64,000 bases of DNA, from NCBI RefSeq assembly GCF_029227915.1, contig NC_079876.1, forward strand, positions 14,818,001 to 14,882,000, written 5' to 3'. The notes beneath the pieces were generated by a model, which was not told the DNA's origin, made no database searches, and worked only from the letters and a program-made list of their open reading frames with translations. A program made the position numbers and the translations under genes. Every line of letters starts with the position of its first letter. The stretch's first letter is position 1. Origin of the DNA: Hydractinia symbiolongicarpus. Lineage: Eukaryota; Cnidaria; Hydrozoa; Anthoathecata; Hydractiniidae. Shown here one piece after another: positions 27,301 through 38,583 of this stretch.

Positions 27301-30300
27301 GAAACTCAGAGGTAAAATATACATTCTTTCTTACCTATGTTTTAAAAATTACATATATCTTTTTTATATATACTATGCATATACATGTATACTTTTTTAT
27401 ATTTTATATATATTCTTCAAATTTACTATCTTGATTTATAGTGTCACCAAAAAAACAACTGGTTTATGAAAAAGCAGGAAGCACATCACAGAATTCAACA
27501 GTGGAATATGATAAGTCTGTGTACCATAAAGACAGATTTGTATTTCAATCAAGACTATTAAGTGAAGATCAAGTTGACCATATCAATCAGAAAGTTAAAT
27601 TAAGAATACCAAGTACAATCGCAAATATCTCATCTCTCATACCCAGCATTTACTTCTCACAAAAATGTATCATCACAGCATCTATTAAGAAAGTCAAAAG
27701 AATTATGCAAGAAAAAGAATGGTAGTGTTTTATATGGGACATTATTTGAAGATATGAATAACTTTAGTATTGAGGCAATTTGGAATGAGTTGAAGGTATC
27801 TCAGCCATTTTTAATAGATGTATTTGCTGCTACATCTGGATTACAACTTAGCCCCGATAGATTGCCAGAAGTTGCAAAAGTCAAGTTTTGCTTCATATAC
27901 TCTATCCTAATGAATATTAAATGGGAAAAGCTATCACTTTTTCAAAGACTTAACACAGTTTCACTAATAGAAGGCGGTGCAAGTAAAAAGGTAATCTTTT
28001 GTATCTTTTTTAGCACTTTGGCAAAAATTTAGCATAGAGAAAATAACCAAATTTCACAAGTCCTAAAAATGATTTTCACTTATCAAACCTTTTCTAAAAC
28101 TAGCAGAGTATAAATGTTATTAGGCCATTTACTCTTGTTTAGCTTCAGCAAAGGTTACACAAGCTTGGAGTAGCTCTATCATACACCTCCCGTTCATACC
28201 TGTTGAATTTGATTGGAGGACATTTTTGTGACAAAGCAGTTAATGCAGTCAAGGAAAACAAATCATTACGTGGTACTGGTGACAATTGGGATTTGCGAGT
28301 ATTAAAAGGCCACATGACCAAGGAACTTCAAAATGAACATATTCATTTATTTGCCTCAAATCTTTACATTAATAGAGTAGATTTTAACCATTTGTCCAAT
28401 GATGCCCCAATTCGTAATTTAAATGATTGTAATCGTTGCGTTTTCCTGTTGAATAGGAATGATTTAACAAGGCTGAGAAATAATTTCATGGTTTTAGTTG
28501 GCAGAATTTGCTTTGAATACCTTCCGAAGTTCAAATTTTTGAAAAAGGTAATACCTAAACACATCCAACATGAATTTTCATATGAAATGGCAAAAAGTTC
28601 AGTTATCATCAGTTTACCAATTATTGATGCTAATGAAGTGAAATATGATGATTGTGTGAAAATCCTCAGAACATATGAAAATTGGATTTTTGAGATCTAC
28701 AAAAAAAGTGGCAGAATAAACGAAAGGGAGGTTGAAAATCCTATTTTTCCTAAAGACGATGCATCTAGACCTGATCAACCTGGAGCACATTTTCAGTCAA
28801 GTGAAGATGATCCTATGCGAGAAATGAAAATTCCTTTTGCGGGAGATCAATTGACCCGTGTAAGGTTTGCTGGTGCTAAGGATCTACTTGCAGATGCACA
28901 TACACCAACTGACAGGTTTGAGCACTGCTCTCCGTTCAAACCAGTGATGTGGCACTGTAAAGCATCTTTTCTACAGGGATGTTATGGTATGTTATACGAC
29001 AGCACTTCATTTAATCAACAAGGCACATTAAAATTCTTCAGAGAGAAATATAACCGTCGAAATGTAACTCCAACAAAAGTCTTAGATTCGTACGATGGTT
29101 GCGAAGAATTATTAATAAGTGTTGGAAAAGCATATATTGTTGTAGGGTTGATGAAACACTTTGGAATGGCCAGCATTGATAGTTACCCTACATTGAATAA
29201 ATTTAATTCAAATATGTGTCACAAAGAAACAACTGAAATACAGAGCTACTACAATGAATCCATTGGATCTTTTGTTGACAATTACATTTTTCAGAAGGGG
29301 CAATCTCCTGAACCAGGTGAAGATGAAGATTATATAAAAAATTATGCATTGTTGGTGTCATATCTAACTATGATTCTACTGCAACTGAAAGATACAGCAG
29401 CGGAAGGTGATGGTGAAAGAAATTTGACCAATCAAAAATTGCTTATGCCCATATTCAAGTCATTTAATACACACAGCAAGTATGCATTGGAGATGTTTGT
29501 GTCCATAGCACAAATAGAGTGCCTATCAACACCACGTTTGTCTGCACAACTCAAGTGGGGCTTTTTTTGTAACTGGACGGGTGGTATGGGTCGAAATATT
29601 GAAGATGATTTAGCTCAAGAGATTTCCAACAACATTAGTAAGAATGTAGTAAAAAGATTAGGTGCAAACAAATCCTTAACATCTATCAGCACAATTTGCA
29701 AAGCAACAACAGGAATCAAGGCACTTCTAGAAAACCTTGACAAAGTTCTAAATGTACCAAAAAACAGTTCAAGACACACAACCGCAAGCCCTTATGAGGA
29801 TGAATTACAAATGATCAATGATCTACTACAATTAGATCCATTTGAATATACACCTGGACGCTTTCATCCATCATTTAGAAATATAAAAAGAAGCCCTCAG
29901 TTATACCTTGACACTAATCATTTCCATCAATGGCTTACAAAGCATAAAAAGCAAGTTTCTGGAATGTAAAAAATGTATATATATCTCACACACAGGTTAG
30001 TTTACACACAAAAAATAATTCCATAATAAGCTAAGAGTAGAATATATAAGAAAACTAAAATTGATTAATGTATGTAGTAACATTACCTCACATTGTGTAT
30101 TATGGAATTACTTCAGTGTGGTATACTTCTCAATAACTTTAAAAACTCTGCTACTAACAAATTCATCCCACAACTGATATTCTAACAAGCTTTCCACATC
30201 GTTGACATACTCAATGTTAATAATAATTTCTGAAAATTTTTCAGCCAAGTTTCTTGTATCCACAATGTTATAAAACTCCATGGCTGCATCATGTGTGGCT

Positions 30301-33300
30301 TGGTCGTGATCTGCCAGTATATTATCAAGTTCATCTGATAGTTTCTTTAAACTCTCATCTGATACTTCTCTATATTTAATACGTTCCTCTTTTTTAGGTT
30401 CTTTCAAGAGTGAAGAATCACAATTGCTACAGCATTGATCCTGGGGTTGATAATGATATCCAAAGTGAATCATCAATACTTTACGAAGGCATTGTGTCGT
30501 AGTACAAAAATTCACCATATGTTCATCAACTTTATTTTGTTTTAAACGCCTACTCCTGATATCATGCCCGGTATAGTACAATCTTGCCAATGCTTCTTGC
30601 CCTCTTCGACCAGCCCGTCCAAATTGCTGCATATAGTCTTCGATGGTACTTGGTGGACTTATATGGAAAATTTGTTCGATATAGGGTGCATGAACACCCA
30701 TACCAAGCGCAGAAGTTGCTATTATAACGCGAATGTTTGAAACTTCTTTTGCAACTTCAAGGAGAATTTCGTTTTTCATTGACTTTGTTTGTGGTGCGTG
30801 AAATTGCACAATTAAACAATTGCTAGGGTTTGTTATGTTTTCAACATACATGTGTTCCTTTAATACATTTTTTATTAACTTGTATATATACCCACAAAAC
30901 CTCAATCCACAATATATAATAGTTTGAGGAAAACTTTTCTTTAGTGATTTTAGCTCCTTTGCAAGTGGCAAGATGATATTTTCAATACCTTCTTCACCAA
31001 CTTTTCTCTTTTCTTTGCACATGTATACATTTTTTCTGTTTGGATTAACAGATATTATTGTTGGGGTTTTCATTCCAAGTGTATGTTTTATTTTAGCCAG
31101 TGTTTTTTCTGTTGCGGTAGCTGTAAGTGCGATAAAAGGTACCTCTCTAAAAAAAGCTCGCATTGCTCCCAAGTTTTCAAATTCTTTGCGAAATTCTTTT
31201 CCCCTTAAAGATAAAGAAATATATATATATTTTAGGATTAACATTTTGTTAGTTATATATAATAATTTTGTTAGTTATATATAATTTTATATCTGTTTTA
31301 TATTATATATATACATTTTTGTTATTCAGTTGTTGTACAGATATTCTTGTCTTTGTTATTTTATTAGCATTTTGCAATTAACATTACATTATTGCATATT
31401 TCCTTATTAGAGAAATTATTCTTGTATATATATATATATACATATATATATAATATTTAACTTTTTTAAAGTTGTAGCTATATATATACCTATATAAATA
31501 AAGTAGTACTTACCAGGTGTCCAAGCAGTGAGCCTCATCAATGACACAAGCTTTGACATTTTTTTGATAAATTTTCGTTTTCATCAAAGTTCTTCCTCTC
31601 TCACTCAATATAGCCTCTGGATGGCAAAATAGGAAGTCACAATGACCATCCAATACAAATGATGGTAAGACATCTTCTGTTTTATCACTCAGACAGATAT
31701 CCTCAAACAACGTCTGTACAGCATTCTCCTCAAAATTTAAGTCACGTAGGATGTAGCAAGTCATTCCTACTTTTTTCAGAAAATTCACTTGATCTTCCAT
31801 AATTGCGTTTAAACAAGTGATTACAATGACAATTGAAGATTTTTCGTCTTTGTTTCTCATGACATCTGGTAACAGTTGAAAAATTAAAGATTTCCCATAT
31901 CCTGTTGGAAACACCCCAATGACATCCTGTCCTCTTACTATGGACTCCAAGCACTTGACTTGTTTGGGTTTAAAGTTAAGGTCAGGAAAATTTCGACACT
32001 CCAGAGATCTTTGAATTTTCTCCAAAATTGCGAAGGGTTCCATTGCATCATCTGTTATTTTTGACGTAGATGTAAAATTTAGAAATTCTATTCTATAATA
32101 TTTAAAATAAGAATAATAATAAACATTTAAAGTGGCTATCCCAGAAAATCACAAAAACCTATAGTTAGTGGATTGTTTCCACTATACAATACTATATGTA
32201 TCATACACCACAAAATGACTAGAAAGCCATTAAGGGTTGTATTTACTCTGTAATTTTACAGTGTAGCTATAGGTAGCGCTGGCTAAAGTACCCTCCCGCC
32301 ACTAGAACACCATCTTCGATCGAAAACGTCACGCATACATTACGTTTCTCTGCATGCTTAATTTTGGGCGAATTTCAGTCTGTTGTACCAGGGCCTCGTA
32401 CGCGTTTCATCCTCATATCAAAAAACGCTACAGACCCTGGGTTCGAGGTTGGATGAAGAAAATCAACCAAAGAAAATAAAATCAAAACGAAAATATGTGC
32501 ATATGATTTAGCCATCCTTATAGAGAAATATAATAATTAATAATTTGTTTAAAAGAATAGGCATAAGCAACGTAATTGGTTAATAATCCTCTATTATTAA
32601 AGCTATTAAGCGTTATGCAGTACAGTGTAACTTCTTTAGCAACCATTATGATGGTCATAAATATGAGGAAGTAACATGACAGAAGAATTGCAAAAAAATG
32701 CATTACTCAAAAGTTTTCTGTCACGATATAAGCATATATATAAAAATATACAAGCAACGGCTGATACTGTGTTCCTACGATGTTTATCTATTTCAATTTA
32801 TAAATTAGTTTTGGTAAAATATTAAGTTTAAAATCTGTAAATGTCGGAAATTTTAAATGTTTTCCTTGGTATACATATAAATAACTTCATCTTTAATACA
32901 AACATTGATCACAGCATACAAGCAGCGAAAAAGATTCAGATTCAGACTGATGAAGGATGAACTGTTGTTTAAAACATTGAACTTATCCACCTTTTTTAGC
33001 AGAATCTGTTTTCACTGACACGCTTTTAAAAAATGTTTGTGATTTTTAAAGTTAGTGAGCAAATTTTTGTAACTTTTGTAGCTATTAGTTTATAATTACA
33101 AAAACACGTTTTTATCTATCTTTACCAAGAAATATTACCTGAGGTGACCATACGCTGAGCAGGTTTTGACAATACCGATACAGATTTTCAAAACATTTAA
33201 TAACATTTTGTTTGGTTTTTTTCAAGAAGTTTCAATTTTTGTCTGCCGCTGTATTTAAAAATGGCTATACGAGGTTATAAAGTGTAAAGCCTAAGATACA

Positions 33301-35666
33301 TGCCAAATAAGTTCTTTATTTGGCATGTATCTTAGGCTACATTATCACCCCCCCCCCCCCCCCCCCCTTTCCCTGCTTACTAACATTCTGGTAAATAAAT
33401 GATTTAAGAAATGTATACTTTTGAAGCTTGTTATCTTTGTTTATCATTTTGCGCTAAAGCCTTTTACCACTAGGGATCACTTTACTTAAACACAAATCTA
33501 CGTAACAGGATATACGCACTAGGATGCAATTCATGCCCAATAGCATATACGAATGTTCATACACTTGCCCTTTTAGGACCATTTAGCTGGAGTGTGTGAA
33601 TATGAGGACGATCGATGTGCAAACAATGGTTGTGATTTTGTATGTTACCGATATCAAATGGCTGAGCATGCAGTTTCCTGTGAATATAGATTGACAGAGT
33701 GTGCATATTGTAAAGATATGTATTGTTTTAACGATGTAGTAAGTAAATTACTATTTGTCGTGTAGTTTCTCCTGAGCATTGAATTTTGATTATTAGTGCA
33801 TTAACTACAGTATGGACTAATTTCACGCATACAACATTCACCACTTTTAGCATGGGTTTAATTTTGCTTTGGAGTCAAAAGTGTAGGTAAATTAATAATA
33901 TAGTCTAACAAAACTAAATTTGTGATTTAGAGTCACTATGATCATTGCAAAATGTATCCAATACCTTGTCCGCATGCATGTCCAATTGGTTCGATTGAAA
34001 GATCTAAGGTTTTGCATCATTGTATTTTGTTTTTTATTGTTTCTTTCTTAAATTTAAAATTGCAATTGTTACAGCTTTATGCATGTAAAGTAAGATTTTG
34101 TAATCTTAAAATAGAGATTTTAGGACGTACACTACATACATAATTTTTTATTATATGACTTCAGCTGCAAGACCATGTAATTCAATGTATGAATCGAATT
34201 GTTCCATGTCAATTTGCAACGCTTGGGTGCACCAGTGAGGTAAACCTACTTTACGCTTTCTCGAAGGGAAAGATATTTTCTCTATATAATGTCATTGTTG
34301 TAAATAGCAGATAAAGGTGTTTAGACACAGCCTTGCTTGTGGATTTGCATCATCTGTTAGCAATTCCACGAATTCAGACCTAACTATATTGGCTTAGTAC
34401 ATCCAGGGTGTGAGTCTGTTGATCTACTTAACATCTAGTCACCATAATTTCGTGTGAGTACATTATCCATTAGGAAATAAATAAGAAATAGGCACCATCA
34501 CCCTCAATGGATTTCAATTTTTTATAAGCATACTTCTGTTGCTGTTACAAAGACATTAAAAATTAAAAAATCCTTGCCCATAACTTAACAAAATTATCAT
34601 TCCTATCCAACGTTAATTTCTTGATTTCTTTTAAACTGTCACTAATCTTGGTGGCATCTAAAAAGGAGAAATGAATAAGCCCAAAAGTATTGTGACCTGA
34701 TAAAAAATGGCATCTTTGATTTAGATTTATTGGAAGGATATGGAAAAGCACTTAAATGAACACACACACAATCACATGGCTTTGCTAATGAAAGAGCTGG
34801 TTAACACTAAAGACGAACTATGTAACACAAAATTAAAGTTGAACAATGCAACCTTAGAGTTGGCTGGATTAAAAAAGGAAGTACACAGACTAATACTGTC
34901 TGAAAAACAAAAAGAACAAAAGATTGTTAACCAAAGTGTTCAGCTAGTTCATTCTGCTATTCACAGAATCGTGAATTTTGAAAAGTTAGGATCAGATATG
35001 GAATTAGAGATATCGTCAGCCCATTCCATTATTAAAGATCTTCTAAAGAAATTTGACAAAAAATGCAACGTTGTAAATGACAGACTGGATGAGCTTCGAA
35101 ATTCTGTTGAAGATGTTATAGACCTGGCTGTTAGTAAATTAAAGAATTTGTTAGACTCGATTGCTAAGTTTGACATCATTGAGTTATGTAATGAAGTATT
35201 AACGGAAGAGGAGGATATAACGGAAAACATGAATAATGAAATTCGATCAGCTGTAATCAAATGTCATGAAGCAGACATGTCAAAATTGCAAAAGAAATTT
35301 GAAGCACTTAATGAACTGAAAGCTGAAGTTTGTTACGAAAAACGATTTGCCGGAATGTTATCAAGTATGTCGTTTGATGATTTGACAGATGTGTTCGTAA
35401 AAGTAAAAGTTGAAGAGGGAAAGAAAAGTGTTCCTGGTCTTTTATCCGTTGTAAAATCAAATGATGTGTTGTACATTGATTTACAGTCGGTATGGCATAG
35501 AGTCGTATCGGCTAAATCTTTCGCATTATGTCATTATTATTCACCAGATACTATCACTGCAGTTAGAGTGAGTGCAAAGAAGCATCAATTTGAGCTCCTT
35601 TACAGTGCTTTGGTAGAAAATGGTTATGTGGTTAATGATATAGTTTTGTTCAAACTAATCTATTAG
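24364..35666 (+). CDS. TRAF-like protein 3, with a 6.2-kb transposon in intron 3
   Basis: Exons: 24364-24521, 24862-24913, 25785-25889, 33577-33738, 33931-34008, 34165-34239 and 34725-35666, giving about 523 residues. The RING is complete (C19, C22, C34, H36, C39, C42, then CPHC). Exon 4 is 162 nt, one codon shorter than in the others. Exons 3-6 encode TRAF-type zinc fingers; exon 7 (about residues 211-523) has a long coiled coil and ends with a domain of about 100 residues, closing NDIVLFKLIY. Intron 3 contains the complete transposon 26221-32451; without it the intron would be about 1.4 kb. Splice sites and frames on both sides are intact, so the gene can still be spliced across the insertion, though transcription must cross a helicase gene and strong inverted repeats. 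Function is inferred as TRAF-type signalling adaptor or ubiquitin ligase. Confidence 0.85.
26212..26220. repeat. Target-site duplication, left copy (GATGAAGAA)
   Basis: The nine bases GATGAAGAA directly precede the left terminal repeat; the same nine follow the right one at 32452-32460. Confidence 0.9.
26221..26295 (+). repeat. Left terminal inverted repeat of the transposon
   Basis: Starts CAACCTCGAACCCAGGGCCT and ends GGTACAACAGACT. It contains its own inverted repeat: CCAGGGCCT (26232-26240) pairs with AGGCCCTGG (26276-26284), and GCGTTT pairs with AAACGC further in, so each end could fold into a hairpin. Confidence 0.95.
26970..29969 (+). CDS. Transposase with ZAD-like zinc finger and DUF6589-like domain; 5' exon not found, one frame break
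   Basis: Supported exons are 26970-27311, 27442-27990 and 28143-29969. The first opens at an AG acceptor in phase 1, so an upstream start exon (within 26296-26950) is missing from the model. It encodes a ZAD-like finger: VCRLC, then IFG, then IICRKCERKIENF, with eight cysteines up to EQKC. The second exon changes frame between about 27604 and 27650: the earlier frame reads INQKVKLRIPSTIANISS, the later one SYPAFTSHKNVSSQH and on through KELCKKKNGSVLYG. This is either a one-base lesion or an assembly error. The third exon has the DUF6589 hallmarks SYTSRSYLLNLIGG and RGTGDNWDLRVL near its start, then about 550 more residues. The product should bind the element's ends and cut DNA. Catalytic residues are not assigned. 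Confidence 0.8.
30108..32043 (-). CDS. RecQ-like superfamily II DNA helicase carried by the transposon
   Basis: Two exons on the - strand: 32043-31514 and 31203-30108, joined through a split Trp codon, giving 541 residues. Motif I is TGYGKS (47-52), motif II DEAHC (169-173), motif III ALTATA (202-207), motif IV TIIYC (271-275), motif V ATSALGMG (339-346) and motif VI QQFGRAGRRG (369-378). A RecQ-type zinc-binding region follows with C415, C434, C435 and C438. RecQ enzymes unwind DNA 3' to 5' using ATP. No RQC winged-helix or HRDC domain is recognised in the short tail. Within the element it probably helps process ends or repair the donor site. Both exons are open and all helicase motifs are present, so it looks functional. 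The start is the first ATG in frame; an upstream exon cannot be excluded. Confidence 0.9.
32377..32451 (-). repeat. Right terminal inverted repeat of the transposon
   Basis: Reverse complement of 26221-26295 with one difference (GGGTCT in place of GGGCCT), which weakens its internal hairpin by one pair. Confidence 0.95.
32452..32460. repeat. Target-site duplication, right copy (GATGAAGAA)
   Basis: Identical to 26212-26220 and directly abuts the right terminal repeat. Confidence 0.9.
33288..33338. repeat. Perfect hairpin, 23-bp arms and 5-nt loop, next to a C20 run
   Basis: The left arm 33288-33310 starts AGCCTAAGATACATGCC; the right arm 33316-33338 is its exact reverse complement; the loop is GTTCT. 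A run of 20 C follows at 33348-33367. It lies in intron 3 of gene 3, outside the transposon, on the transcribed strand. Confidence 0.93.
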
Positions 35667-36385
35667 ACTTGACATTTAAAAGTGTAAATACATAAGGCGT
35701 ATAACTTTCTTCTTTGTGCTGAGATCATAAAAATAGCTTAGGCAGAAAATTGAATATTTTTTTTATAACAAAATCTTTGAAATCTTGAAAACAAAAGTTC
35801 ACATTTGTTCATATTGGTTCATCTTATGGAAAAGCAAGAAGAAGTTAGGGTTACCAAAGAAATATTTTGTGGAACATGGTACTGCTCAGTAATCTGTGAC
35901 ATTTTATCTATATAAATTGTATTATAGTCAGAAAAAGGTAGCGATTTTCTAAGCACTGCAATAGGAAGATTTTAAACAACCTCAGTATGTCTGAGAATTT
36001 ATAAAATTATTTTTGTGTCAATATGCTTATTATTATTTTTTTATAGTTATAAAATAGATTGCATCTTGTTGTGTTTCAATGATGCATCTATAAACATTTA
36101 TTATCGAAGTTTTAAATTCATCTTATATTTTTATATGGCTATGTTAAGGAAAATTTAAACTACCGATTATTATTACCAGAGTTTTATATACAATCTTACA
36201 GGGTATTTTCTGTGTAAATATATGTACAGACTTACTAAGATATACCTTTGACTTATTCCACTTCATATGCGATTTCTGGATTAGCATACTATTGTTGATT
36301 TTCGAAAAAAACGATGTCCTAATTCCGAAATCTCGTATTCTCGTGACGGTGTTACTAAGTTCGTTGGACCTGTTATTTAGATGTG

Positions 36386-36786
36386 GTTGCTATATGCATG
36401 GTATGTTTAAGATAATATGTGATTATATAAGAGCAAAGCAAAAAATATCTTAGCTGCTTTGACATAAAGTTCACAACTTTGTTTTCATTCTCACTGTTCT
36501 GTCTTGTGTTTGTTTACAACTTGCTGCCACTTTTAAATTTCTAACTCACGCCTGAGATGACATGTCTATTTCTTTAATTATATTGAGGGTTTCCTGCTGT
36601 TTACAGAAGCATGTTTAGACCTTCGTTGCTATATATGCATGGTATGTTTATGATATGTGAGTATATAACGCCAAAGCAGAAAATATCTTAGCTGTTTTTC
36701 CAGATAAAGTAATGCTACTATTTTTCAATATCTAACGCACACCTTAATGACATGTCTATTTCTATGGTTAAATCGATGATTTCCTC
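36386..36786. repeat. Diverged tandem duplication
   Basis: Unit 1 starts at 36386 and unit 2 at 36626, both reading GTTGCTATAT then ATGCATGGTATGTTTA. Both contain AAATATCTTAGCTG and later GACATGTCTATTTCT (36559 and 36749). Unit 2 has lost about 50 bp. Confidence 0.8.
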
Positions 36787-38337
36787 GCACATTGTTATAT
36801 ATCATTGCATATTGTCTTTAAACTTTTTATCAAACTGATTGAAAGCTATTAAGAAAGCTGGAAAATCGTTTTAGGTGATTGTTTTGCATTCATAGTGAGG
36901 GTTTTGCGTGAATTAATTTACTTATTTCACATTCTATTTTATAATATTGTTAGCCTTATTTTTTTACTATTCAATTTTTGTTAACGTAAGAGAAATATAA
37001 AATATTTTGAACCAAATTGTTATATTATTTTGAAAGAAATTAATTATTATAAATAAGCCTTTTTTTAAACCGTTTTTTAAAAATTGATCGCAAATATGAT
37101 TGAATGTCTAGTACAATTCAGTAAATAGGTCAGTGTACATTGTTTTTTGCCTTTCATGATTAGATTTTGTAGAGTTCAATTTTTTTAGCAACCCCTCCCG
37201 TTTAAGGATTTTGAAAAAAAACATCACTTTCTGCAGGTGAAATAAAATGGAACAACGTCTTTTAATAAAACTTATGTCTATATAACAGTGTTAATCAATG
37301 TTTGTTTCAACATTCATAATTATGATCACAAAGAAACACAAAGAAACTGCTATGTTCTTTTGATTATTATTGCAATGCAAGGGTATAATACTCAAACTAT
37401 TTCGAACACATTCTCCACTTGAGATAAATGTTCGAAATTGGCGTAAGAAAAACAAATCTAACCAAAATACCCCGTTAATGACATCCCCCCATTTTATGGA
37501 TTTCTACAAAAATCGATATTGTCCCATTTATTACCAGCCACTCCCCCCCCCCCTTCCCCGTTTTTAAATTTTTCCAAAAATATCGACCCCCTTGCTATTA
37601 CACCCCCCCCCCCCCCCCTACAGATACCTGCCGATCTTTTCCTCTTTTTTCTTTTGTTGTTGTTTTTGTTAAATTGCCATTTAAATTGACTAAGATGTTT
37701 TGCAATAATGCTGTCTAGTAGGATGTAACACTACGACTAATACCACTGATTCGTACGTTATTAATCACGGTGATTAAATGTTAAAGCATGCATAAGACCC
37801 TGAAAAGGTAATTCACTGTGGTATTAAATTTCCTTTCCCTTGGACTTCAATTGTTGTCATAGTATCAGTTTTTGTAAAGTAGGTACATCAATAGGTATAA
37901 TTCACTCAACTACCTCTATATTATCTGTTAATTTTGTGTCTCTGATTTGTCAATTCTTTCTAACTGTGAAAATGATTTACTTCGTCAGTGGTTAATTCTT
38001 TGTGTGATGATTTTGTAAGATGTTAATTAACTGAATATTAAAAAAATGCGAAAGGACTGATCAAGAACCTGTACATCGTTGTGATCTGTCCTCAATATAC
38101 AAGCCAGTCTAATGACCATGATCCTTACAACATGAGTATATTAAATGTGTTCTATGATATTTTATATTGCATATATATTGTTTGCATCAAGGAAACTTTA
38201 GCATAAAAATTAGGTTACGGATTTTTAATTTTGGCTTTCCTAGCAGCTAGATGGGTAGTGCTCCTTTTGCTTAGATCATAAAATGAGAGTCGTCATACCA
38301 AAAAAAGTCGGTCCGTGGAAAACAATAGGAAAGATCT

Positions 38338-38366
38338 GTCATTTGAATTTTGATGACATCAGCAAT
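38338..38366 (+). repeat. 29-bp motif, second copy
   Basis: Matches 6121-6149 at 27 of 29 positions and ends 217 bp before the start codon of gene 4. Confidence 0.6.
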
Positions 38367-38583
38367 GACCTGACAATAAAGAAAAAACTTTTTATCCATA
38401 ACTATTATATAAAAAAACATTACGCAATACGTGCAATGTATAACATTTATTACTAAGTTGTAATAAAATAATGTAATAGACATTTTTAAGCTTTATTGTA
38501 TAAACCTTTTTTCGCAATTTAACAGACAAAGCAATATATTGATTTTTAAGAGCTGCATCAACTAACAAAAAACATAAGTAAAT

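Larger units (their letters stand above)
26221..32451. mobile_element. Complete DNA transposon, AcademH-like (DUF6589-like transposase plus RecQ-like helicase)
   Basis: The element is 6231 bp, bounded by 75-bp inverted repeats (26221-26295 and 32377-32451) that differ at one base, and flanked by the 9-bp duplication GATGAAGAA. It carries two convergent genes: a ZAD-like zinc finger plus DUF6589-like transposase on + (to 29969) and a RecQ-like superfamily II helicase on - (32043-30108), separated by 138 bp. From memory, the AcademH lineage of Academ transposons combines a Cys8 zinc finger and transposase with a helicase and makes 9-10 bp duplications, which fits. The assignment rests on recall, not on a search. 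Near-identical repeats and an intact duplication point to a fairly recent insertion. Confidence 0.88.
35667..38583. other. Intergenic between genes 3 and 4
   Basis: No gene is supported. It holds a diverged tandem duplication (36386-36786), poly-C runs near 37541-37552 and 37602-37618, and the second copy of a 29-bp motif at 38338-38366. The region just upstream of gene 4 shows no clear promoter motif. Confidence 0.55.

Noticed and set aside
22274-35666. MATH domain in the last exons of genes 2 and 3
   Set aside because: The final strand-like motif resembles a MATH end, but no other MATH landmark was found by eye.
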